Shown here: piece by piece, positions 1 through 11,600 of the stretch
Numbering within the stretch: position 1 is the stretch's first letter
Layout of the letters: every line of letters starts with the position of its first letter
Source: Glandiceps talaboti
Taxonomy: Eukaryota; Hemichordata; Enteropneusta; Spengelidae
DNA: 64,000 nucleotides
Direction: 5' to 3'
Assembly (NCBI RefSeq): GCF_964340395.1
Contig: NC_135555.1
Location: 15,170,746 to 15,234,745, forward strand
Notes under the pieces: generated by a model
Databases searched by the model: none
What the model saw: the letters and a program-made list of their open reading frames with translations, nothing else
What the model was told of the DNA's origin: nothing
Program-made: the position numbers and the translations under genes

Positions 1-187
1 TTTATGGATATTAATATTATGAGTAGACATTGCTAGCTCTGACTTGCATAGATTGGTAGCTAACCTGTTGGACTGTATTTTAGATGCCAGTTCTTAGAAC
101 ATTGGTGATGGGGGCTATGTCTTCAAATGTAGAAGACTTGTACTTACTTACATCTGTTTTATTTTCATTCGATATCCACCTGCACAG

Positions 188-289
188 TGTATTGTCATGT
201 TTGATGGAGCATCTATACACACCAGCAATGGTACCAGAGTGTGAAGAACAGCTATTGCACCTGCAATACTTTGTGTCACGAGATTTCAG
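188..289 (+). CDS. GLG1: GLG1 window exon 1
   Basis: Acceptor CTGCACAG precedes the exon and donor GTAAAA follows. It encodes residues 1-33 and two bases of codon 34, including VLSCLMEHLYT and LQYFVSRDF, the end of one cysteine-rich repeat. The frame stays open upstream to 84 behind another AG, but those residues look unlike GLG1, so 188 is preferred. The exon starts on the third base of a codon. Confidence 0.88.
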
Positions 290-2620
290 GTAAAAAAAAA
301 AATGGAATTTATACGATTGTTCATCATTTGCATACGCATTAGTTATATTTTCACAAACTGTTGATAGTTTTTTTGAGTAAAACTAATCAGTGTTTGCATT
401 TGTCAAAATAAACAGTGTGGCAAATTATAGAAATACACAACCTGTATCAGCAGGTATTTGTGCAATATGAATGGAAGCTGATGCAACACTTAATGTCTAG
501 ATCTATTCTCATTGTGCCAAACATTTGCTCACAAAATTGTCTACCAGATGGAAGCAACCAATGTATAATTTTCAAAATCTCTCCAGCCCATTTTTCAGCT
601 CAGACTAGAGTATTCAACTCTTGAAAAGATGTTTGAAAAAATCACCAGACTGTGTGTCCTCTGTAATATTTTAAGCTGAATTTTCTTTCTGTGTTGGCAA
701 TATGCCATCCTACGTGCTAGCTTGTATGTACCAAAAATTGACAAAACTAGTGCCCTCTGTGTCAGGAATTACACCGTCTTTTGTTTTATTTCCCTGGTGA
801 CTAGCTTGGATCCAAGGTTGTACCGATTATGTAGGGATGATGCTGTAAATCTTTGTTATGCACCGCCTGAATGGAATCAACAAGAGGATGAAGATGATGA
901 ATTCGGTGCTGAGGTCATCTTTGCATGTCTTCACCGCTACCTCCATCCTAAAGCTGGTGATCAAAAAGTAAGCTTGTTTAGTAGCTCATAACATAAAAGA
1001 CATACCTACAAATGTACCAATCATATTAAACCTAGCCATGGGTGCTTTGGTCGATTCCTTGCGCTCGAGAGCAGGACATCTGTCCACATTTATCTCATTT
1101 CATGCCACTTGAGGAAATAATGGGTATCAGTGCTTGTTACCTTTAGATAAAATAGTCATGAATATGCATTGTTCATCTAATGCATATGTATATCTGTTAA
1201 GTCCATGAAGGAAGTGTTGACCACTGCTAGGACAATAGAAGTTGATTAAAAGTTTCACTTTCAAATTTGTGTTTCATGGCAATCAAATGAAATTACTGTG
1301 ATGTGAAGTGATTCTCCAGAACTACTAAATTTGAAGAAAAAGCATAGTGGACACAGCAGATTATTACGTATCTACCAGCGATTACTTGCATTTTGGTGTG
1401 TGTATACTATACAAAGCGGTATTTGCACTGCAGTGCAGTACCGAAAACATTATTGCATACCTATACATGCAAATGAGGACACGATTGTTCATTCTACATG
1501 AAAGCATGTGATCACATTTTCATTTTTATGGAAATCTGATGTTTCGGATAAACATGATATGTAATAATTACAGAACCTCATGCCAGATGAGTTCCAGTGT
1601 GAGTACTCAGGAGTATTCGCACTCATGCTTGCAGTGTTTTCTGCTGCGCAAGTACTCATGCAAATACCCCGAGTACTCCACACTTACGCTCACATGTCAT
1701 GGGGTTCTGTCATTACTACGGCATTTCTTAAGACCTGAAATCAGGTGAAAATAGTAAGAGGAACATCTCATATTATCAGTATATGTCCTCTTCACAAGTG
1801 TTTTGTATACAATAGAGTTTTCTCTTTGACTGATGAGTATTGACATTGCCATCTTGTCCTAAGCATTAACTGCACTACTACAAAGACTATTGTCATAATT
1901 TTGATTTCAGTTGTCCCGTAAATGTTCAGCTGAAGTTCACCGCGTACTTCGACTCAGAGCTGACGATGTCAATCTCCATCCCAGAATTGAAGCATCATGT
2001 AAATTGGCCCTTGGAAGATATTGTTCTGAAAATGTCAAGAAAGGAGAGGTATGTTGTGATATTAGTAGTTTAATAGTAATACCTCATTTGAAGTGAGCAG
2101 AATGTCACAAAGGAGTTGATCAACAACATTGATTATTTGATTGATTGATTGATTGATTGAACATTACTATATGTGACTGTCAGTGTTTTTTACTGTATCA
2201 GGTGATGTAAACATGGTTAGTTGTCTACTTCAGGGATGGCAATTTAAGTCAAAATACAGCATAAGATTAAATATTTTGTATTTTAGTGGGATAGAAATGC
2301 AGAAGGGTAGAAAAACAGACACTCGTGCCTACTAGAATTACTGAATAAATAGATATAAATAATAATAAATATATTGGATAATGTACATGTATGTCATGCA
2401 TACATACAAAATGTACAGTCATGCATGCTATGTATGTATGTATGTATGTGTGTGCGTGTGTGTGTGTGTGTGTTTGTGTGTGTATGTATGTATGTATGTA
2501 CATGTGTATGTATATATGTACGTACGTACGTACGTACGTACGTATGTACATACATACATACATACATACATACATACATACATACATACATGTACATACA
2601 TACATACATACATACATACA

Positions 2621-2652
<32 letters not shown>

Positions 2653-5600
2653 CATACATACATACATACATACATACAAACAACCATGCACATGCAGGCA
2701 GACAGATTGACTGACTGGGGGACTGTCTGACAGCCCTATTGACTGACAGACAGACAGACAGACATACAAACAGATGGATGGACACAGACAAACAGATGAT
2801 TTCACTTAAATACACATACGAGATAAGGAGATGTCATTTTGTCTTGATTTTTGTCTCTGAAGGAAATGCAATGTCTACAAAATCACTTTGATGACTTATC
2901 AGGCCACTGTAAACAGTTGGTTGGTAACTTTACTGTGGAGGAATCAGAAGATATCAAACTGGACAAAATTCTGATGAGGGCGTGTGAACCAATGCTGGGT
3001 AAATTCTGTAAGGTAGGTTGCTTGTTTAATACACACGCAACATTTGCAGGTCAAGAAAGAGAGAGAGAGAAAAAAAAAGTGGTGTATTGTAGTTCAAAAA
3101 TATACGGCAAAGGATGTGACTTCGTTTGTGTCTGGAAATCGATCCAACGATTAGTAGATCTACCCAATCTGACTAAAATCTGATGTAGTAAACTTGGCAT
3201 GATTTCATTATTTACCTCCGTTTCCTACATTTCTTGTCATTTGTTCTTTATTTCCTTTCCTGAGCACCTTGTTCCTACATCTGACAAAATACCATGATAG
3301 AAGTTTACGTTCAAATCTCATACTTATGTGTAGCCAATCACAGTCTGCCTTAAGTTACAATGTAACACTCAACATTTGTCTGCACTCCAGCTCTTTTCAG
3401 ACTGCGTTCTGAGGTACTGTATATATTACCCATAAGTTTTGGCATAAGACATGTATGTTCTCATTGGTCGAGTGGGTTACTCATTCCAATGTGTGGGATA
3501 TGAACATGAACTGTGAAGATGTAGGAATAAGGCGCTCATCCCCGTAACAAAAAAGAACAAACAACTATAAACATAGGACACAGAGGTACATAAAGAAATC
3601 ATGCTAAGTTCACTATATCACATTTTAATCTGATTGTATAGCTCTACCGTAATATGGCCACTGACATACATACATTTCGTGAAATGAATACATTTAGTTA
3701 GATTTGTACTACCCTACCCCTTCTTCTTATGAAATATACTTGTGCTACTTTAAGCAACTTGGTAAATTAAGCTGATACCAAAGTTTGAATATCTTTTCTT
3801 CAACAGATATGACTATCTAATGACACTTGATGCACAAATTAATAAATGTTTTGAGGAATACTGGCAGACAGTTTTCTTGTCTTTACATTTGTTGCTGTAT
3901 CTTTCTGTCTGTTTCTGTTACTTTGTCTTTCTCGCTGTCTGTGTGTCTCTGTCTCTCGCTCTCTCTCTCTCTTTATCTCAGTTTGTCATCAGGCAGTCCC
4001 TGTGTCTGTAAACGACTTCAAAAGTTAAAAACCACTGGGCTATTGACCATGGTACTTTGTTGGACTTAGACTAGAGAGTTGAATTATTTACTAGTCATTC
4101 TGCTTTATATGTTCAGACATTTTGTGTCCAATAACTTCAATACAGTGATGTATAAAATAGCCAGAAGCGGAAAACTAACCATTTGTCAGTGATAAATTTC
4201 TGGCTGAGAAAATACTAAAACATGGAAAAAAATTCAGAAACATTGATAATTCTGTCAAAACGTTTACACGAACGAACTTATGTTGAATGTCCCTACCTTT
4301 GTTATAAAGCTGTCTTTGCTAGCTAGCAACCATAGATTTTACAAAATTTTGCAAAATGGTGACAACAGAGGCCTCTTTAGGTTCATCAAACTTTAAAAGT
4401 CTAAACTGTGACCCCAAAAAAAAGTCAACACATGCTTCACATGCCAAATTATGCCTATGAAACATTTTTACCTTCTGTCAGCAAAATTTTCTACATCCCT
4501 GCAATAGTGTCTGACTTTTTTTGATCATGGAGATGATGTAATTCTAATTCTGTACTTCCAGCAGGTGATTCAATGATTTTTGAAACCCCTTTTCGTAAAT
4601 TTCTTTTCTGTCCTCTCGGAGTAATGTCTGAGGATATAAAGCAGAAGGAATTGTTGGGTCATTCTATATACGTACATGTACTTTGGTAGAGAGGCAAACA
4701 TGGAATATATATTATAAAAAATTGGTTACTGGTTAATATTATTACATTAGTAAGGGTAGTGCTGGTGAACATAAACAGTGTGAGACAAGTATAAATGGGG
4801 ACAAGAGGACATATACATATACAGCCAAAATTTGGAATTGTGTTCGGTTTCAATGATCAAACATGTTTAATTGGAGTCATATTCAAAAAAAGTAACATCA
4901 ACAAAAACTGAGATATGTAACGTCGGGCCAGTTTTGGTAAGTACAAAAAACCACATGGGTGGGTGCCACCAGGTCTGTACTATATAAACATGTAGTGACT
5001 ATCAACTTGAACACACGATTTTGTGCTGTACTCTAAGCTGAATTTTGAGCTAGTGATCAGATTGCGTCCACCCATAACAGTTTACTATTGACTGGATAGA
5101 GGTGACTCATCTCAGATTTTATTGATGTTACTTTGTTGAATGTGGCTCTTCTCAAACATGGTGATCATTGAAACTGAACGCAATTGCAATTTCAGCTGTA
5201 CCATAAAATGTGTAAAGGGGTACTAGGGGACAGAAAACTTACTAAAGGATGGCATTGGTGTACATCATGAGAAAAATGGGGTGACCATAGATGTATATTG
5301 ATGCTGATGAAATACACCGACGTAATATACAGGATGGTTGTGTATCATTGTGGTAATATTGAGAACTTCAAATACAATCCATCCCAAAAAGGGGTTGCTT
5401 GCTGTTTTATCCATCAGACTTTTCTTCATTATTGCGTAGTCAGGAGTAATACCTTGAACTTGATGGTCTGGTTGCCTGTACTGCATTACTTATTTAAAAA
5501 AACACCATATTAATTAATATTATCACCAGCATGTCAAATGTAAAATATATTCCCATTGAACTGTAGCAGGTTGTGATTGCACGTTGAATGAACATTGCAT

Positions 5601-8600
5601 GTTTGCATGAATGTGTGTAACCATAGAAACCAACCTGAATCTTCGCGTTTATCTTTCTTGCACAAATACCGCTTATGTTACCATAGTAACTATCGGGAGT
5701 CTATATTGCTCTTTGCATGGATTTTTATTACAAAGTGTAATCATAATATTATCAATCAGCATTTTGTACTCTGTAGGTTTTTTGCATTTAATATTGTCTT
5801 GTCTACCCATAGTAACCATCATGCGTTTATCAGTGTTGTTTGTCATATAGACTTCACAAAGTAAAACATATGTTAACTAGTTTGTGTTTTGTGTTCGTTG
5901 CACAAATATTTACCAAAACATATTACCATACTGAGTCAAGTTGTGCATTGTTCTGTTCCTTGCATGTCCTCAACATTTCATCTTTTTTGCTGTTGCATTT
6001 TGTAGAGTTCTGTGAACACTGAGACTAAAACCAAGGTAATGTTATTGATCCAGTTAGAATTGTCTTACATATAAACTGTTCACTGCAGCTAGATAACAAA
6101 CCTTGTAATTTATAATGCATGCCAATTGTCAAGAATGTTATCATGTAGGTTAAAAAAAATATTATTGCACAGTCCATGACTTGCGGATAATGTATAGTTA
6201 ATGGTCCATATGGACTACCAGACACAATACAGCTAGTGGTCCATGTGGACCACCAGATACATGATAGTGGGCCGTGTGGACCACCAGACACAATACATGA
6301 TTGTACAGTTAGTGGTCCATGTGGACTACCAGACACAATCTAGCTAGTGGTCCATGTGGACCACCAGATGCATGATAGTGGGCCTTGTGGACTACCAGAC
6401 ACAATACATGACTGTAAAGTTAGTGATCCTTGTGGACTACCAGACACAATCTAGCTAGTGGTTCATGTGGACCACCAGACACATGGTAGTGGACCCTGTG
6501 GACTACCAGACACAATATAGTTAGTGTCCACTTGGACCACCAGATACATAGTAGTTAGTCATGTGGACCACCAGATACAATATAGTTAGCATCCACTTGG
6601 ACCACCAGATACATGGTAGTGAACCCTGCAGATGACCAGATACAATATAGTTAGTGGTCCACTTGAACCACCAGATATATGATAGTGGACCCTGTTGACC
6701 ACCAGATACAATATACTAAGAGTTCCATTTGGATTACCAGACATATAATAGTGGGCTGTGCGGACCACCCGGTGCAACACTGTTAGTTGTACATGTGGAC
6801 CACCAAATACATAATAGTGGTCCCTATTGACCACCACATATACAGTTAGTGGTTCATATTTGTGTAGACAAACAAATAGGTAGCAAAGTTCCGTATGGAC
6901 TGCTTAGTAGTTTTATGTCCATCAATAGATACACGTTATTGGTTCCCGTGGACTGTCAGATGCATTTGGGTTCGTGTAGACAACTAGTACATACAAATAT
7001 ATACTTAGTCTATTATATTACAGATTTGTGTTTACTGCCATTAAATTATTCTGAATCAATATAGACGACAGTACTCTTTGTTCACTATAAGAAATATTAA
7101 TGATCCGTAGAGCACCATATATTTCCTTTGGAGTGAATGTTAGATATACAGCGATAGCGTAAAGGTATTCTTACTGTTATACTGTTAGACAGAGTTTGAA
7201 CAATAGTGATAACAGCCTACATGTACAACCAGTGATTTGTCATTTAATATTAATGTGCTACTGTCAGAAGCCTCTACTGTGTTGTCTGTCATACAAATAT
7301 GTAATATACTAGTACATGACTGTGTTTGTGAACTTTGTTCAGGGAAAAGGGTATTGCATGAATCAATACCTATTTAGCATCTCTCTTCATGGTAGTAATT
7401 AGAGAATTCTTAAATAGAGTAGTGAATATGTATGTCCTCAGCAGCAGTCAACAGGTCATACATCTCACTATATATGATTTACCCAATGGGAAATGGTCCA
7501 CTGGTGCCTCATCTGCATATACATGACTATATCATGAAAAGTGGTGCTATGTATACTCACTAGTGCTTCATTTGCATATGCCCTGTGATTATTGTTGTGT
7601 ACACCCTCTGGTGCTTCATTTGCATATGCACTGTTGGACTAGTGTTGTGAACACCCACTGGTGCTTCATTTGCATATCCACTGTAGGACTAGTGTTGTGT
7701 ACACCCACTGGTGCTTCATTTGCATAATATTAGGACTAGTGTTGTGTACACCCATTGGTGCTTCATTTGCATATGCACTGTGACTAGTATTGTGTATACC
7801 TGATGCTTAATTTGCATAGACACTATGATTAGTGTTGTGTCCATCCACTGGTGTTTTTGTTTGCAATTTATTGTGTACACCTCCTGATGCTTGATTTGCA
7901 TATGCACTAGGACTAGTTTTGTAATCGTCCACTGGTGATTGCATATTGAACACATATTGCCTGGCCATGAGGGCTATAGCACCCGTTTATTACACCCGAG
8001 GGACTGTGAGTTACCAGAATCACATGCTATTTCCAGTGGCCGAAGGGAAATAGCATGTGATTCTGGTAACTCACAGTCACAAGGGGGTAATAAACGGGTG
8101 CTATAGCCCAAATATAGGCCAGGCAATATGTGTTTTATTATATACCTCATGAAAATCTTGCCCTCTTCTCTTGAGGTTGGCAGACGACATCGTTCGAAGC
8201 TGCCATTTTGACCTGCTGTGAACACGCGGTGGTCACGTGACCATGTAATACCAGAATCACATGCTATTTCCAGAGGCCGAAGGCCTCGGGAAATAGCATG
8301 TGATTCTGGTAACTCACAGTCACGAGGGGGTAATAAACGGGTGCTATAGCCCAAATATAGGCCAGGCAATATGTGTTTTATTATATACCTCATGAAAATC
8401 TTGCCCTCTTCTCTTGAGGTTGGCAGACGACATCGTTCGAAGCTGCCATTTTGACCTGCTGTGAACACGCGGTGGTCACGTGACCATGTAATAAGTGATG
8501 GAACTATTTCCCTAGGGAAATAGTCATTCTATTTTCCTATCACGTGACCGATTCTAGTCAATCATGGCACCGCATTATCACTAGGTATATTATTATAATA

Positions 8601-11600
8601 ATATATATATTGTGACTCGTGTTGTGTACACCCACTGGTGCTACTTGTGGTGTAGTGCACACAAAACCTATCATTAATATGTGTACTTGTGTGTACTGCA
8701 TACATTGCACTGTACTCTTATCACATTGTCTTCACATCTCGTCCGCACTTGTATAAGTTCTTCCTCTTGTAAACTGCCAAATATCTTCCTGCATTTAACA
8801 TTTTTTTGCACTCAGTTCATCGATAGCTTGCACTAACGATAAACGTGAAACACTTTATAACTTATTATACGGTTCATTCTGATTGGTTAGAAAACACTGA
8901 AAAGAGTATACTGCTACCTGTATGGTTTAATGATTTCAATTAAAGTATATTTCTATGAATCTCTGCTTTCCAAGCATCTTGCAGTAGCTTCATGTCAGCC
9001 AAAGAACTTTGTTTAGCAAGAATAATTTTTGCCTATAATTCAGCTATCAGCAAAGATGTTTGCCAGCAATTTACCCAGTACCTTGTGAATAGTGGCCTGG
9101 TTTTTAACATGTTCAGTCTTGGATTGTCCTGAAAGTTGGAGTTCTCATGACCTGCTCACCTCATTTTGTAATCTCAATGGATGGATTGTGTAGGCAGTTT
9201 GGAGTCAAATGAGATTTTGGGGTGGGGTGTATTGTGTTGATTGCTGCAATTGTATACATGTATATGTGTTAAGGTCTTAAGTTGGATTTTGTTTCAAGTC
9301 TTGAAAGATACTCACCTAATTATTCTTAGTATTATAGGATACATTGAAAGTAAGCAAATCCTATATTAAGAATATTTAGGTGAGGATCTTCCCGGAAGGA
9401 GAAATTAGTTTTGGGGGAAACAACAAATTTCTATGTTTGTAATGCTTAATATGGAAGTCATGTATTAAAAAATGTAAATTCTTAAGGTGGAGTTATGTCA
9501 GTGGGGACCTGGCTGTCAACAATGGTACAAGCAACCAGACACACCAGACTTCACTTGTCAACTGCAAGTGCATTTAAAAAGGGCTATGTTTCAATCCCAG
9601 GTTATGACAGTAGTGCTATCGTAATAGGGCTTACATGCCATGGGATCATTCCTTATTTTGGACCATAGCTTTGTCAAACTTTTGTTCAGTCCATGGACAC
9701 ACACCCACCATCAAAGTAACAAGGCCTTCAATAGTGATATGATCACTACATGCAGTCTCACTGTTATATAGATAGTCTTTTATGAACAGATCTTGAAGAA
9801 TGTTTGACCTTCAAATATCGCCTATTGTAGTAATGTCTAATGGACAGGCGACTCGACAAAGTCATTCTGTTGTCATGTCTGTATCGCTATTTCTAAATTC
9901 CTTTTACCATAGGTATATATATATACCCCTCCCACCCATAAAGTACAGGAGAAACAGGCAGTGATCACCAAAAGACTGTGTGTGGACATCGTACACATTT
10001 TATGTTCCCCAAGAACCATTTAGATACGATACACACAGTCATTCAGCAATCATTGCCTGTTTCTCCTGTAATTAGCTCGTCCCCCATGCATGTCCCATAC
10101 AGTTTACCTTTGGAAATGATGCAAATTTACCTTGGTTTAAAGTAGCCATGGATGAGGAATGGGCATTTATTTTGGATTTTTAATTTATAAAACAATTTTA
10201 TCGTGGCTTCCTACTTGAAAAAACAATGTGAAACAGCATACATGTACACCATGTATGCCAAGTCTGTATTTGTACCTCAATAAATTGCAAAAGACTGATA
10301 AAACATGAAAATTTTTGTTATTTTACGTACAATGACAAACATTCTACATATTTTTGGAGGCTTTTTGTAATCAAGTTCTAAACACAGACTTGGCATATGT
10401 TGTTTCACATTAATTTTTCAAGTAGGAAGCCATGATAAAATAGTTTTTTTAATAAATTAAAAAATCCAAAATAATACCCAATCCTCATCCATAAGGCCAT
10501 TTTAACTTTACAATTAAAGCTTCACTAGCTCTCAAATCAGACAGCTCATTATAATATCAGTAATTGGATGTGAAACATGTACATGTCAATTAGAGGTCAG
10601 TTTTATCCAAGTTGAAATCATCATTGCTTTGAAACCGCTGATTTTTAGGTGCGAACCTGAAGAAAATCAATTTGATTGGCTTAACTTTACCATGTCATTA
10701 CAAGTACATTTTTTTGTAGGTTTACCTACAGGTGATTTAGATCAGTTCAATGATATTATGATATATGAATAAATCGTTATATATAAGAATAAATTTCATG
10801 AAATGTTCCAGCTGTAGCCAGTGTAGCTTTAAAAAAACCCTCAACACTAGTTCCACATAACTTCCATATGTTCCTACATCAGTGCATGTCATGGAAATTA
10901 ATTTAAAACATTTTGATACATCCGAGTTATCGTGTGCATTTTGTATTAGTTATAGTATGGAAGTTTTAATGTTTAAAGGTGCACTTGGTAACTTGTTGAT
11001 ATGAGTACCCCTTAATGTATTCCAGATAAAGTTTTTGACGAGGGTAACACCTCCAACTATTCTATATATACTCCCATGCAATTAAACATAAAATGTGCCT
11101 CGAAATCAGAATCTTCAACTTTTTGCTGTCACTTTGTTCAATCAAACTCCATCGTCGTAAACCTCAACCTCTTTCAAGGCACCGTCCAAGACGCATCGTT
11201 ATTTCGCAGTGTCACGAAAGAAATAACAGCTCTAGTGTGCGAGAGTGGCCCCACCCATTCTCCATTAAAATCAATAAAAAAATCAGAGCCGCAAATTTTG
11301 AATATAGAGGTCAGGATTTTATCTCAATGATAAAGTAATTCTAGAAACCACAATGTCTACTACTGAATACTGTGTTTATTAACTCTATAGGAAAATACAA
11401 GATTGCCAATTTCTATGAAAATAAGATGATGGTCACCCATGCACATTTTTTTGATTATTTCAGAAGGACAGCTTTCAAATGACAAATTTTGGAGAAATGT
11501 TAATGACCTTGATTTGAAGTGAAATTGGTCCCCAAGGCCTCATCAACTCTATCAACCTACTTGTCCTTATTCTCAACTTATACACCTGTGCTTTCTAATC

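Noticed and set aside
84-293. Longer version of GLG1 window exon 1 starting at 84
   Set aside because: The frame is open and an AG precedes it, but the extra residues do not resemble GLG1, while similarity begins right at the acceptor ending 187.
7493-7950. Possible CRISPR-like array (regular repeats about 48-50 bp)
   Set aside because: The units are contiguous diverged tandem copies without unique spacers, in eukaryotic intron sequence.
7974-8468. 164-codon minus-strand open frame
   Set aside because: It lies across a tandemly duplicated foldback and simply repeats itself; no recognisable protein domain.
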